DNA of 64,000 bases from Flavobacterium sp. LC2016-12 (GCF_015351595.1 NZ_JADKPT010000001.1:372001-436000), one strand, 5' to 3'. Shown: positions 18,632 through 27,943, numbered from the stretch's first letter. A program made the numbers and translations. The notes: generated by a model from the sequence alone, not told the origin.

Positions 18632-20503
18632 ATGATAAATAAAAAAATTATAGTTGCAGGAATGGCTGTAACCGTGCTGTTTTCGGCATGTAAAACAAAA
18701 GATTTGAAAATGAATACGTCTAAGGAAGAAATTGCTACAGAAAAGAAAATTGTAGTGTATCAGGTTTTTACACGCTTATTTGGAAATAAAAAGACAACGA
18801 ATAAACCATGGGGAACCATTGAAGAAAATGGAGTCGGAAAGTTTAATGATTTTACAGATACTGCACTTCATGAAATCAAAGATTTAGGAGTGACCTATAT
18901 TTGGTATACCGGCGTTCCTCACCATGCATTAGTTAGGGATTATACCGTTTACGGAATTTCAAATGATGATCCTGAAGTAGTGAAAGGCCGTGCGGGATCA
19001 CCTTACGCGGTTAAAGATTATTATAATGTAAATCCTGATTTAGCAGTAAATCCTGCAAATCGATTACAGGAATTTGAAGCATTAATTGCTCGTACACACA
19101 AAGCAGGTTTGAAGCTTATTATTGATATTGTACCCAATCATATTGCGCGAAAGTATGAGGGAAAAAATAATCCGGCAGGAGTTAGGGATTTTGGAGCTGA
19201 TGACGATGTAAATGTGGAGTATAAAAGAGATAATAATTTCTATTATATTCCAAAAGAGCATTTTCAAATTCCAGATGGAGATGTACCATTAAATGGTGAA
19301 AAGAATCCATTAGTTGATGGTGTCTTTGATGAAAATCCAGCAAAATGGACAGGTAATGGTTCCAGGAAAGTGAAACCGGATCAAAATGATTGGTACGAAA
19401 CGGTAAAAGTAAATTACGGAATTCGTCCCGATGGTTCGAAAGACTTTCCTGAACTTCCGGCTGGATTTGATCAAAAATCTTATCAGGAACATTTTGCTTT
19501 TTGGCAGGATAAAGATGTGCCTGATTCATGGAAAAAGTTTAAATCTATTGCTTTGTACTGGACAGCAAAAGGGGTTGACGGTTTTCGTTATGATATGGCC
19601 GAAATGGTTCCATACGAGTTCTGGAGCTATATGAATTCCGCTATTAAGATGAAAAATCCAAATGCTTTTTTGTTGGCAGAAGTTTACAATCCAAATGAAT
19701 ATCGTAATTATATTCGTTTAGGAAAGATGGATTATTTATATGATAAAGTAGAAACTTACGATAAGTTGAAAGATGTCATAAAAGGAAAATCATCACCAGA
19801 CGGTTTATCAGATATTCAAAAGGGAATGTCAGATATTGAGCATCATATGCTTCATTTTTTGGATAATCATGATGAGCAACGTTTGGCAAGTCCTGAATTT
19901 GCAGGAACACCAGAACGAGGAAAACCTTTAATGGTTGTTTCAACTACAATAAGTACATCACCAACAATGGTTTATTTTGGTCAGGAAGTAGGAGAGGCCG
20001 GAAATGAAAATGCAGGTTTCGGAACGCATTCCAGAACTTCTATTTTTGATTATATAGGAGTGCCCAATCATCAAAAATGGATGAATGAAGGAAAATTTGA
20101 TGGAGGACAACTTTCTGATTCAGAGAAAAATTTACGTGATTTTTATAAGCGTTTGCTGAATTTTTCAATTAATAGTTCAGCTTTGATGGGAAGCTATCAG
20201 GAAATTCAGTCTGTAAACCGTCAGAATAACGCAGGTTATGACGATTCTATTTATTCGTATGTGCGTTGGTCCGAAAAGCAAAAACTAATTGTTGTTGTGA
20301 ATTTCTCTTCTGAAAAAACAAGTGAATTTGAATTAAAGGTTCCTTCTGATGTTATTTCAAAATGGAATTTAAAAGATAGCGAATATCAATTGACAGATCA
20401 GCTTTATCGAATGAATTCTGTTAAGTTAAAAGTTATTAATGGAGAAGGAATTGCAAAAGTAAAAATTGCTCCTTCAGAATCCTTTATTTACGAATTGAAA
20501 TAA
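18632..20503 (+). CDS. Lipoprotein alpha-amylase family (GH13) enzyme
   Basis: This 623-residue GH13 hydrolase is predicted to cleave alpha-glucans at the cell envelope. The signal peptide ends in a lipobox (VLFSAC, Cys20). Conserved regions are region I DIVPNH (165-170), nucleophile Asp321 in 'GFRYDMAE', acid/base Glu350 in 'FLLAEVYNP' and the transition-state Asp414 in 'FLDNHDEQ'. It resembles SusA-like periplasmic amylases, but there is no SusC/SusD pair or SusR-type regulator in the window. It is monocistronic with a terminator at 20524-20559. Exact substrate is not readable. Confidence 0.9.
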   Translation: MINKKIIVAGMAVTVLFSACKTKDLKMNTSKEEIATEKKIVVYQVFTRLFGNKKTTNKPWGTIEENGVGKFNDFTDTALHEIKDLGVTYIWYTGVPHHALVRDYTVYGISNDDPEVVKGRAGSPYAVKDYYNVNPDLAVNPANRLQEFEALIARTHKAGLKLIIDIVPNHIARKYEGKNNPAGVRDFGADDDVNVEYKRDNNFYYIPKEHFQIPDGDVPLNGEKNPLVDGVFDENPAKWTGNGSRKVKPDQNDWYETVKVNYGIRPDGSKDFPELPAGFDQKSYQEHFAFWQDKDVPDSWKKFKSIALYWTAKGVDGFRYDMAEMVPYEFWSYMNSAIKMKNPNAFLLAEVYNPNEYRNYIRLGKMDYLYDKVETYDKLKDVIKGKSSPDGLSDIQKGMSDIEHHMLHFLDNHDEQRLASPEFAGTPERGKPLMVVSTTISTSPTMVYFGQEVGEAGNENAGFGTHSRTSIFDYIGVPNHQKWMNEGKFDGGQLSDSEKNLRDFYKRLLNFSINSSALMGSYQEIQSVNRQNNAGYDDSIYSYVRWSEKQKLIVVVNFSSEKTSEFELKVPSDVISKWNLKDSEYQLTDQLYRMNSVKLKVINGEGIAKVKIAPSESFIYELK

Positions 20504-20523
20504 TATTTGACATTAGAAGACGT

Positions 20524-20559
20524 AAAAAAAGCTGATACATTTTGTATCAGCTTTTTTTT
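20524..20559. terminator. Shared terminator between amylase and superoxide dismutase genes
   Basis: Arms GCTGATACA and TGTATCAGC are flanked by A7 and T8 runs. The right end overlaps the stop codon of the convergent SOD gene (20558-20560), so the hairpin serves both directions with almost no spacer on the SOD side. Confidence 0.85.
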
Positions 20560-21340
20560 ATACTTTTTTGACTTTCTTCAAAGCCTCTTTATAATTTTCG
20601 TTTACTTTCTCCCAGTTAACATGTTTGTAAAAAGCATCGATATAAGTTCCTTTTCTATTTTGGTAATCTAGATAATAAGCATGTTCCCATAAATCAATTC
20701 CCATAATTGGAGTTCCGGGAATCAAGGCGTTTTTCATTAACGGATTATCCTGATCTCCTGTAAGTGTCACTTGGAGTTTTCCATATCTGTCAACAACTAA
20801 CCAAACCCATCCCGAACCAAATTGTTTGGTGGCCATAGCTTTAAATTGGTTCGTTAAATTATTAAAGGAACCAAATTCTTTATTGATAGAACCAGCTAAA
20901 GTGTCTTTAGGAGTTTGTTCTTTTGGCGTCAAAAGATTAAAATACATGGTATGATTGTAATATCCTCCTGCGTTTTGACGAAGCTTTGCATTACTAAGAT
21001 CCATTTTTTTCAGAATATCTTCAATTGGCATGTTTTCAAATTCCGTCGAAACAATTTCTTTGTTTAAATTATTCGTATAGGTTAAATAATGTTTCGAATA
21101 ATGTGTTTCTAAAGTTAGAGAACGTATGTCAGGTGCTAATCCATCATAAGGAAAAGTCAATTTTGTAAGTTCAAATGAACCTGGATCGGCTTTTACTTCT
21201 TCAGGTGTTCCAATTGTTATTTTCTCTTCTTTTGTTGGTAGAGGAACTTCAACAACTTCGGTTAATTTATTGCTATCATTACAAGAAAATAATACGAAGA
21301 ATGAAGTTAAAATGCCAAAGCGAGTAAAATTTTTCTTCAT
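20558..21340 (-). CDS. Lipoprotein Fe/Mn superoxide dismutase
   Basis: SOD converts superoxide to peroxide and oxygen. The four metal ligands are His80 (LETHYSKHY), His130 (GGYYNHTMY), Asp216 and His220 (GIDLWEHAYY), followed by the C-terminal signature 'AYYLDYQNRKGTYIDAFYKH'. Unlike the usual cytoplasmic enzyme, it has a hydrophobic N-terminus with a lipobox (FVLFSC, Cys20) and a ~50-residue linker, so it is predicted to be exported and lipid-anchored. Fe versus Mn use is not assigned. It is the last gene of the LUD-cdsA-psd-ACBP run, 8 bases after the acyl-CoA-binding gene. Confidence 0.93.
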   Translation of the reverse strand: MKKNFTRFGILTSFFVLFSCNDSNKLTEVVEVPLPTKEEKITIGTPEEVKADPGSFELTKLTFPYDGLAPDIRSLTLETHYSKHYLTYTNNLNKEIVSTEFENMPIEDILKKMDLSNAKLRQNAGGYYNHTMYFNLLTPKEQTPKDTLAGSINKEFGSFNNLTNQFKAMATKQFGSGWVWLVVDRYGKLQVTLTGDQDNPLMKNALIPGTPIMGIDLWEHAYYLDYQNRKGTYIDAFYKHVNWEKVNENYKEALKKVKKV

Positions 21341-21348
21341 AATGTAAT

Positions 21349-21618
21349 TTATTTTGATGTTAGAGAATTTATGATTTCAATGTAATTTTCCTTTGCTTCG
21401 TCAATGGATATATGACTAATTTGCATCCATGCATTTGTTTTAAATGCATCACGTAAATCAAAGTTCTCAGATTGGTTGTATACTGCTGTGCCAAAAGTAG
21501 CCTGTTTATAATAAGCATACAGTCTTAGCTGCACATCTTGTGGCAGTGACGACTGGGTCATTTTTAAAGCAGTTTCTACAGCCTCTGAAAAACGAGTATC
21601 TAAATCTTTTTTGGTCAT
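21349..21618 (-). CDS. Acyl-CoA-binding protein (ACBP)
   Basis: This 89-residue all-helical protein matches the ACBP family, which binds long-chain acyl-CoA esters in the cytoplasm. The family signatures 'LRLYAYYKQAT' and 'KTNAWMQISHISIDEAKENY' are intact. ACBPs are best known from eukaryotes and are found in a minority of bacteria. The gene directly abuts psd (no intergenic base) and is 8 bases before the SOD gene, so it is probably translated with the phospholipid genes cdsA and psd. A role in supplying acyl chains to lipid synthesis is inferred. Confidence 0.9.
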   Translation of the reverse strand: MTKKDLDTRFSEAVETALKMTQSSLPQDVQLRLYAYYKQATFGTAVYNQSENFDLRDAFKTNAWMQISHISIDEAKENYIEIINSLTSK

Positions 21619-22272
21619 TTATGCTTTTGTAGCGATAATGGTTTTTCCACCAATTGCTTTTTGATTCAATTCTACATTAATTTGGGTACCTAAAGGTAAA
21701 AATAAATCTACTCTTGAACCAAATTTAATGAAACCTGCATCAGTACCCTGAACAACCTGCATTCCTTCTTGTGCGTAGTTTACAATTCTACGTGCTAAGG
21801 CACCGGCAATTTGTCTGTATAGTATCTGGCCAAAAGTTTCGTTTTCAATAACAACAGTGGTTCTTTCGTTTTCTTCACTTGCTTTTGGATGCCATGCAAC
21901 CAAAAATTTACCCGGATGATATTTACTGAATTTGATAATTCCGTCCATAGCATAACGCGTAACGTGTACGTTTATTGGTGACATAAAAATAGAAACCTGT
22001 AAACGTTTGTCTTTAAAAAATTCACCTTCATAAACTTCTTCAATAACCACAACTTTTCCGTCAACCGGAGCAAGAATGTGATCGCTGTTTCTGATTGCGA
22101 TTCTTTTTGGATTTCTGAAAAATTGCAGAATAATAATCAATACAGCTAATCCAGCTATTTGAACTAAAATTCTTAGCCAATTGATATCAATAAATTTTTC
22201 AGCTATTAAAATAACAGCAACTGCAAAAACAGTACCTAATAAAATGGATGGGCCTCCCTCTTTATGAAACAT
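21619..22272 (-). CDS. psd: Phosphatidylserine decarboxylase, short form
   Basis: Psd makes phosphatidylethanolamine by decarboxylating phosphatidylserine. The 217-residue proenzyme is the short (PSD-A-like) type: hydrophobic segments at about 8-24 and 32-52, the conserved 'ILAPVDGKVV' and 'MSPINVHVTR', and the self-cleavage site Gly185-Ser186 in 'FIKFGSRVDLFLP' that produces the pyruvoyl cofactor. Its first 11 bases overlap the end of cdsA, so the two are translationally coupled. The matching phosphatidylserine synthase is not in this window. Confidence 0.95.
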   Translation of the reverse strand: MFHKEGGPSILLGTVFAVAVILIAEKFIDINWLRILVQIAGLAVLIIILQFFRNPKRIAIRNSDHILAPVDGKVVVIEEVYEGEFFKDKRLQVSIFMSPINVHVTRYAMDGIIKFSKYHPGKFLVAWHPKASEENERTTVVIENETFGQILYRQIAGALARRIVNYAQEGMQVVQGTDAGFIKFGSRVDLFLPLGTQINVELNQKAIGGKTIIATKA

Positions 22273-23152
22273 AATATAAAATTTGATAAAATAAAAATAT
22301 AATTGGTGCTACAAATATAACACTATCTAGTCGATCTAAGATACCTCCATGGCCTGGCATTATGGAGCCGCTGTCCTTTACACCGGCAATTCTTTTAAAT
22401 TTTGATTCAATCAAATCTCCAATGGTGCCAAAAATGCTTACAATTAAAGCAATTATCGTCCAGATCAAAATAGATTTACTGCTAAATTCAGGTTTTGGCT
22501 GAATGTATAATTTAGAAATTAAAAATCCTGCAAAAGCTGCAAATACAACACCGCCAATAAAACCTTCAATAGTTTTTTTAGGAGAAACACGTTCAAATAA
22601 TTTATGTTTTCCCATCGATTTTCCGACTAGATAAGCAAAAGTGTCATTGGTCCAGATTAAGATGAATAAACCAAGAATAATTTTTGGATTATAATCATTG
22701 GTACCAAAAGAAATTTTAACAATAAATATAAATGGTAATACAATATATCCTAATAAATATAAATATTTTGAAGATGTACTGACACTTTGAATATTGTCAT
22801 AAAACAAAAACAAAATACACTTTATAGAAATTACTAATGTTACAGCCAGCAGCACAAGATCTAATTGCTGGATATTAGTATTTAAAACTAAGTCTGAATT
22901 GAATGTAGTGTTTAAAAACAAAGTAGTCTCCTTGTTGTAATGACTGATTAACAGAATTGTACTGTATAACAGAATACCAAAAAGAATAGAAAAGATTTTG
23001 CTAAGATTTACTAAACTGCAAAACTCATAAATTGTAATTATTAAGAAAAGACCAAAAAGGATGATAAAGCTTTCAGTTGAAAACAAAATTGCAGTTAATA
23101 ATAAAGCGATATAAACAGCACCAGAAATGGTTCTCTTGAGTGTTTCGTTCAT
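22262..23152 (-). CDS. cdsA: Phosphatidate cytidylyltransferase
   Basis: CdsA forms CDP-diacylglycerol from phosphatidate and CTP, the branch point of phospholipid synthesis. The 296-residue protein has about eight membrane segments and the C-terminal family signature 'SKFKRIAGVKDSGSIMPGHG' followed by GILDRLDS. It starts one base after the LUD-domain gene stop and overlaps psd, placing both enzymes of phosphatidylethanolamine synthesis on one transcript. Confidence 0.95.
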   Translation of the reverse strand: MNETLKRTISGAVYIALLLTAILFSTESFIILFGLFLIITIYEFCSLVNLSKIFSILFGILLYSTILLISHYNKETTLFLNTTFNSDLVLNTNIQQLDLVLLAVTLVISIKCILFLFYDNIQSVSTSSKYLYLLGYIVLPFIFIVKISFGTNDYNPKIILGLFILIWTNDTFAYLVGKSMGKHKLFERVSPKKTIEGFIGGVVFAAFAGFLISKLYIQPKPEFSSKSILIWTIIALIVSIFGTIGDLIESKFKRIAGVKDSGSIMPGHGGILDRLDSVIFVAPIIFLFYQILYYVS

Positions 23153-23153
23153 C

Positions 23154-23762
23154 TTAAAGGTCTTCTAAAAGCAGTAAATAAAGATTTTTTGCAACGCTTC
23201 CGTATTGTGTAAAATCTTCCTCTTTTGCTTTTTCGAAATATTTTATTGTAGTAATATTGGTAGGGTAGTCTCTTTCGTATTTTCTTTTAATAGCACTTAA
23301 TCCGTCGCTTTTCATTGGTAAGATCTGGCTGGTCGTGGCTATAATAACGATATTTGCCGGCAATTCATTTGGTTTGTCCTGTCTGATTTGTTTTGATGAA
23401 AATAAAATAGAACCTTCATCGGCTATAAGGTTTTCACAAGAAGCTAGTAAAAATTTAGGAGCTCTTGGTGAAACATAAATAAGTTTGTTCTCCTCCAGTA
23501 AATGAAAAAGACCCGGTTCGTAACATAAAACTTCGTTTTCGAACCAATCGTTTTCTTCTAAAATGTTTTCAAATTGTTCTGCAACTTCCTGTTTGTTTTC
23601 ACAATACAAAAATTTACCACCATTTTTCTTGAAATTGAAAATGAATTGCTCGTCAATAGATAAATGACTGTTCGGAATTGGATTTCCTCCTCCATATTCG
23701 CTTTCATGTTCTTCGTCAGATGCGGCGTCGCTAGAACCAAATATTTTTTTGAAAAAATTCAT
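23154..23762 (-). CDS. LUD-domain (LutC/YkgG-like) protein
   Basis: The 202-residue cytoplasmic protein has an acidic, glycine-rich N-terminus (about 10-35) and then a LUD-type alpha/beta domain, with 'YVSPRAPKFLLASCENLIAD', 'GSILFSSKQIR' and 'NELPANIVIIATTSQILPM'. LUD proteins such as LutC belong to lactate-utilisation systems, but no LutA or LutB is nearby, and the context with lipid genes suggests another role. It is the first gene of the cdsA-psd-ACBP-SOD unit, preceded by a terminator and a candidate -7 element. Function is unknown. Confidence 0.75.
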   Translation of the reverse strand: MNFFKKIFGSSDAASDEEHESEYGGGNPIPNSHLSIDEQFIFNFKKNGGKFLYCENKQEVAEQFENILEENDWFENEVLCYEPGLFHLLEENKLIYVSPRAPKFLLASCENLIADEGSILFSSKQIRQDKPNELPANIVIIATTSQILPMKSDGLSAIKRKYERDYPTNITTIKYFEKAKEEDFTQYGSVAKNLYLLLLEDL

Positions 23763-23799
23763 TTTATATGAAATACTTTACATGTTAATTGAAAACGTT

Positions 23800-23807
23800 C
23801 AAAGATA
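23800..23807 (-). promoter_or_regulatory. -7 element of the LUD-cdsA-psd unit
   Basis: On the minus strand this reads TATCTTTG, an exact TAnnTTTG match, 37 bases upstream of the LUD start. A TTTG lies 14 bases further upstream (23822-23825), which is closer than usual. The element sits just after the ftsH terminator, so the lipid genes can be expressed separately. Confidence 0.4.
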
Positions 23808-23848
23808 AAAAAATCTTAATTCAAAAGGCTATTTTGAATTAAGATTTT
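23806..23848 (-). terminator. Terminator between ftsH and the lipid-gene unit
   Basis: A perfect 17-bp stem (AAAATCTTAATTCAAAA / TTTTGAATTAAGATTTT) has a 5-nt loop GGCTA and an A-run on its left that is a U-tract on the minus strand. It lies about 28 bases after the ftsH stop. Confidence 0.8.
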
Positions 23849-23875
23849 AAAAAATATTACATATTTCTGAATAAT

Positions 23876-25801
23876 TTACGAAACCACTTCTTCCAGATTT
23901 TTGTCAAAAGTACGTTTTCCGAAAATTGTTTCTAAGTCATCTTTAAAAATAACTTCTTTTTCTATTAGTATATCAGCAAGCTGATTTAACTTGTCTTTGT
24001 TCTCTTCTAAGATTTGAATTGCTCTTTGGTATTGACCTTCAATTAATTCTGAAATTTCTTTGTCAATAACTTTTGCAGTTTCATCAGAATACGGTTTAGA
24101 GAAGTTGTACTCACTTTGTCCGCTTGAATCATAATAAGTCACGTTTCCGATTTTTTCATTCAAACCGTAAATCGTTACCATAGCACGAGCCTGACGTGTA
24201 ACTTTTTCTAAATCGCTTAGCGCACCAGTCGAAATTCGGTCAAAAGTCACTTTTTCAGCAGCTCTTCCTCCCATAGTAGCACACATTTCGTCTAACATTT
24301 GATCTGTTCTTACAATTTGTCTTTCTTCCGGCAAGTACCATGCAGCTCCTAAACTTTGTCCACGAGGAACAATTGTTACTTTTATAAGGGGTGCAGCATG
24401 CTCTAACATCCAGCTTACAGTCGCGTGACCCGCTTCGTGAATTGCAATTGCTCTTTTCTCTTCCGGAGTAATGATTTTGTTTTTCTTTTCAAGACCACCA
24501 ATGATTCTGTCAACAGCATCAAGGAAATCTTGTCTGTCAACTGCAGTTTTGTTGTTACGTGCAGCAATTAAGGCAGCTTCGTTACAAACGTTTGCAATAT
24601 CAGCACCAGAGAATCCTGGAGTTTGTTTTGCTAAGAAATCTAAATCAAGACCTTCGATTTTTTTGATAGGAGCTAAGTGAACTTTAAAGATTTCAGCTCT
24701 TTCGCGAATGTCTGGTAAGTCAACAAAAATTTGTCTGTCAAAACGTCCCGCACGCATTAAAGCTTTGTCAAGAACATCAGCCCTGTTGGTTGCAGCCAAA
24801 ACGATTACGTTAGAGTTTGTGCCAAAACCATCCATTTCTGTCAATAGTTGGTTCAAAGTGTTTTCTCTTTCGTCATTTCCGCCTGACATATTGCTTTTTC
24901 CTCTCGCTCTACCAACAGCATCAATCTCATCGATGAAAATGATAGCAGGCGATTTTTCTTTTGCTTGTTTGAATAAGTCACGAACACGTGAAGCACCAAC
25001 TCCTACAAACATTTCTACGAAATCAGAACCTGATAATGAGAAGAAAGGTACCTGTGCTTCACCGGCAACAGCTTTAGCTAATAAAGTTTTACCAGTTCCC
25101 GGAGGTCCTACAAGTAAAGCTCCTTTTGGAATTTTACCTCCAAGATTGGTGTATTTTTCAGGGTTTTTAAGGAATTCTACAATTTCTTGTATTTCTTCTT
25201 TTGCACCTTCTAGACCAGCAACATCTTTAAATGTTGTTTTGATATCTGTTTTTTCATCAAATAATTTAGCTTTCGATTTTCCAATGTTGAAAATTTGTCC
25301 GCCACCGCCACCAGCGCCGCCTGACATTTTACGCATAATGAAAATCCATACACCAATAATGATGATGATTGGAAGCAGACTGATTAAAATGTCGCTCCAA
25401 TTGTTTTTCTGTAAAAAATTAAAATCTTTTAGTTTGCCTTCGCCTACAGCTTTTTCAAGTTTAGTTTGAAAAATCTGGTCGTTACCAATTTCTAAAGTAT
25501 AGTGTGGACCTTTGTTTACTCTGTCAAACATGTCCTTTGCTACCTTTTTATTAGCTGCATCTTTAAGGGCAGCGGCAGTTAAATAAACTTCAGCTTCAGC
25601 TTTATTATAAACGATCACTTTTTCAATTTGACCTTTTTCTAATAAAACATTGAATTTAGAAGAAGTTAATTGAGCAGGTTCGCTTAAGTTAGATCCTCCG
25701 GTTGCAAAACTTATAAATAAAAAAACTAGAAGTATTGCGGTATATATTAACCAAGGACTTATTTTAAATTTACTCGGATTTGGATTATTATCTTTAGCCA
25801 T
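23876..25801 (-). CDS. ftsH: FtsH membrane AAA protease
   Basis: FtsH is an inner-membrane ATP-dependent zinc protease for membrane-protein quality control. The 641-residue protein has membrane segments at about 17-34 and 138-157 with a periplasmic domain between them, a Gly-rich patch (161-168), Walker A VGPPGTGKT (231-239), Walker B IIFIDE, the SRH region around 'MRAGRFDRQI' and the zinc site HEAGH (455-459). It follows rsfS by 15 bases. A strong terminator separates it from the downstream lipid genes. Confidence 0.97.
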   Translation of the reverse strand: MAKDNNPNPSKFKISPWLIYTAILLVFLFISFATGGSNLSEPAQLTSSKFNVLLEKGQIEKVIVYNKAEAEVYLTAAALKDAANKKVAKDMFDRVNKGPHYTLEIGNDQIFQTKLEKAVGEGKLKDFNFLQKNNWSDILISLLPIIIIIGVWIFIMRKMSGGAGGGGGQIFNIGKSKAKLFDEKTDIKTTFKDVAGLEGAKEEIQEIVEFLKNPEKYTNLGGKIPKGALLVGPPGTGKTLLAKAVAGEAQVPFFSLSGSDFVEMFVGVGASRVRDLFKQAKEKSPAIIFIDEIDAVGRARGKSNMSGGNDERENTLNQLLTEMDGFGTNSNVIVLAATNRADVLDKALMRAGRFDRQIFVDLPDIRERAEIFKVHLAPIKKIEGLDLDFLAKQTPGFSGADIANVCNEAALIAARNNKTAVDRQDFLDAVDRIIGGLEKKNKIITPEEKRAIAIHEAGHATVSWMLEHAAPLIKVTIVPRGQSLGAAWYLPEERQIVRTDQMLDEMCATMGGRAAEKVTFDRISTGALSDLEKVTRQARAMVTIYGLNEKIGNVTYYDSSGQSEYNFSKPYSDETAKVIDKEISELIEGQYQRAIQILEENKDKLNQLADILIEKEVIFKDDLETIFGKRTFDKNLEEVVS

Positions 25802-25816
25802 TAGAAAAAATTTTCT

Positions 25817-26188
25817 TTAGTATTTGTTTTCGATTGTAGTTATTTTGGCGTCACCCCAAAGGCTTTCGATATTATAGTATTCACGAATGTGTTTTTGGAA
25901 AACATGTACCACGATGTGCACATAATCCATAAGAACCCATTCCGCGTTATCGGTTCCTTCTACATGCCACGGTTTATCTTTTAAATCTTTAGATACTGTT
26001 TTTTGGATTGAGTTTACAATGGCGTTAACTTGAGTGTTAGAGCTTCCGTTGCAAATGACAAAATAGTCACAAACAGCCGTGTCTATTTCTCTTAAGTCAA
26101 GAATATCAATATCATTTCCTTTTACTTCTTCAATCCCCTTTATTATGTTCGCCAGTAGAACATCATTATTAATAGTCTTTTTCGCCAT
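25817..26188 (-). CDS. rsfS: Ribosome silencing factor RsfS
   Basis: RsfS binds ribosomal protein L14 and blocks joining of the ribosomal subunits when growth slows. The 123-residue protein has the family core 'DTAVCDYFVICNGSSNTQV', 'WHVEGTDNAEWVLMDY' and 'VHVFQKHIREYYNIESLW'. It is 15 bases upstream of ftsH and probably heads that transcript. It is divergent from birA across 93 bases. Length and motifs are normal. Confidence 0.95.
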   Translation of the reverse strand: MAKKTINNDVLLANIIKGIEEVKGNDIDILDLREIDTAVCDYFVICNGSSNTQVNAIVNSIQKTVSKDLKDKPWHVEGTDNAEWVLMDYVHIVVHVFQKHIREYYNIESLWGDAKITTIENKY

Positions 26189-26281
26189 GAATTATTTTAT
26201 ATGAATTTGTAAAGTTACCAAAATTTGTGATTATTTTTGAACCTTAACAAAATATTAAATTAAGTTATTTAAATTACTTGA

Positions 26282-27022
26282 ATGAAACTAATCAAACTCG
26301 ATGCCATAGATTCGACAAACGACTTTCTCAAGGCATTATCAAGCCAGGATGAACTTGATAATTTTACCGTGGTAACAGCTGAAAATCAGACAAAAGGCAA
26401 GGGGCAAATGGGGGCGAAGTGGGAATCAGAATCAGGTAAAAACTTAATTATGAGTGCCTTGGTCAAGGATTTTCTTTATAATAATGAACAGGTTTTTAAT
26501 TTGAGTCTAATCGTTTCCTTGTCTGTAATTGAGGTTTTAAAATCATTAAATATTCCTGATTTAAGTATAAAATGGCCTAACGACATTATGTCATACAATA
26601 AAAAGATTGGTGGCATACTAATCGAGAATACCATCAAAAGCGATGGCAGGATCGTGTCAGTAGTTGGATTAGGACTAAATGTAAATCAAACAAATTTTAA
26701 AGAATTGCCAAACGCGTCTTCTTTGGCTGTTATTTTAGGACATGCTTTTGACAAGGAATTGCTGCCTGCTTTAATTATTGAAAAAATACAGCAGAAAATA
26801 GAATACTGGGAATTAAACTCGGCTATTTTCTGGAAAGAATATTTTAATACTTTATTCCGAAAAGGTATTCCAATGCCCTTTAAAAACCTTTCTACTGAAG
26901 CTTACGGACAAAATTTCATGGGAATAATACAAGGCGTTTCTTCATTCGGAAAAATTCAAATTCTGCTTGAAGACGATTCTGTTTCCGAGTTTGATATTAA
27001 GGAAGTTCAAATGCTTTACTGA
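26282..27022 (+). CDS. birA: Biotin--protein ligase, monofunctional
   Basis: BirA attaches biotin to the acetyl-CoA carboxylase carrier protein. The 246-residue protein begins directly with the catalytic domain: biotin-binding 'STNDFLK', the adenylate loop 'TKGKGQMGAKW' (37-47), KWPND (97-101) and the lysine in 'NKKIGGILIEN'. There is no N-terminal winged-helix, so it cannot act as the repressor known from E. coli BirA. It is divergent from rsfS and monocistronic, and it ends just before AAGGTTCAAAGG-type repeats. Confidence 0.93.
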   Translation: MKLIKLDAIDSTNDFLKALSSQDELDNFTVVTAENQTKGKGQMGAKWESESGKNLIMSALVKDFLYNNEQVFNLSLIVSLSVIEVLKSLNIPDLSIKWPNDIMSYNKKIGGILIENTIKSDGRIVSVVGLGLNVNQTNFKELPNASSLAVILGHAFDKELLPALIIEKIQQKIEYWELNSAIFWKEYFNTLFRKGIPMPFKNLSTEAYGQNFMGIIQGVSSFGKIQILLEDDSVSEFDIKEVQMLY

Positions 27023-27095
27023 GAGGTTCAAAGGTTAAGAGTTACAAAGGTTCAGAGGTTTTAAAAACTTTGTGCCTTAGTGCCTTTGTGGCAGA

Positions 27096-27752
27096 TTAGA
27101 CTTTGACTAGATTTTCTTTTTTTGGTGCTATTTTTCTGTTCCAGTAAACGATATAAATTGTTCCTAAAACAGAAGGCATCATCCATGAAATTAAATTACC
27201 AATTCCCATTCCGGCAACGATAAAAGCAGTAATTGAGGCGATTAAAGCGCCAACCATTTTTCCAATATGTTTGGAAAGCCACTTTTTCCTGTATTCGGAA
27301 ACATTCTTGAAAAATATAAAGTCTTTTACAGTCATATAAAGTCCAAATCCGCCGAAGAAAGTAAACAATATGCCATTTTCAATTGAATTTAACTGGCAGT
27401 AAAAACCGATAGAAATCATTACCACAGAGAAGAACAACATACTTCCTGAAATTAATTTATCCATAAAATCGGCTTTTAATTTGTGTTTGAAAGAAGAAGT
27501 CCTGTTTCCTGAGATTACAAGATAAATAGTAAATAATCCAATTAGGAATAGAAATATGTTTTGATGACCGGGAAGCCAGCAAATAGGAAGAGAAATTAGA
27601 CAACTTGTAGTCATTCCGATAGAGAATAATTTTCCCATTTTTTTATGTAATGCGCTTCCTTTTTTAACCAAAACACTTCCAATTCCGGTCATTAAACCAA
27701 TTCCTCCAAAAAAAGCGTGAATGTAAATTAAAATCTTAATCGTAGTTTCCAT
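27096..27752 (-). CDS. Multi-pass membrane protein, DUF2306-like
   Basis: The 218-residue protein has about seven hydrophobic segments spread over its length, an N-terminal 'IHAFFGGIGLMTGIGSVLVK' and a short basic motif 'KKGSALHKKMGKLF' after the first hairpin, a pattern seen in DUF2306-type and related haem-handling-looking membrane families. I do not recognise a specific function. It is monocistronic. The 73 bases between birA and this gene contain AAGGTTCAGAGG and CTTTGTGCCTTAGTGCC repeat words, and the 259 bases upstream (27753-28011) contain more of the same. Confidence 0.6.
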   Translation of the reverse strand: METTIKILIYIHAFFGGIGLMTGIGSVLVKKGSALHKKMGKLFSIGMTTSCLISLPICWLPGHQNIFLFLIGLFTIYLVISGNRTSSFKHKLKADFMDKLISGSMLFFSVVMISIGFYCQLNSIENGILFTFFGGFGLYMTVKDFIFFKNVSEYRKKWLSKHIGKMVGALIASITAFIVAGMGIGNLISWMMPSVLGTIYIVYWNRKIAPKKENLVKV

Positions 27753-27943
27753 TATAGTTTGTGTTAGTTTTATGGGTCAAACTTCGATTAATTATTTTTT
27801 CTGCTATAATTTATAATTCCCAATTGTTGGTTTTTAAGGATGAATTGTTTTTTTGAAGGTTCAAAGGTTCATAGCAACAAAGGCTCAGAGGTTTATGGAA
27901 GTGATAAAGTGTAAAAAAACTTTGTGTCTTAGTGCCTTCGTGC

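Noticed and set aside
24708-25469. 253-codon plus-strand open frame inside ftsH
   Set aside because: It is antisense to the strongly conserved FtsH AAA and membrane regions, has no start context or family signature, and reflects the codon pattern of ftsH.
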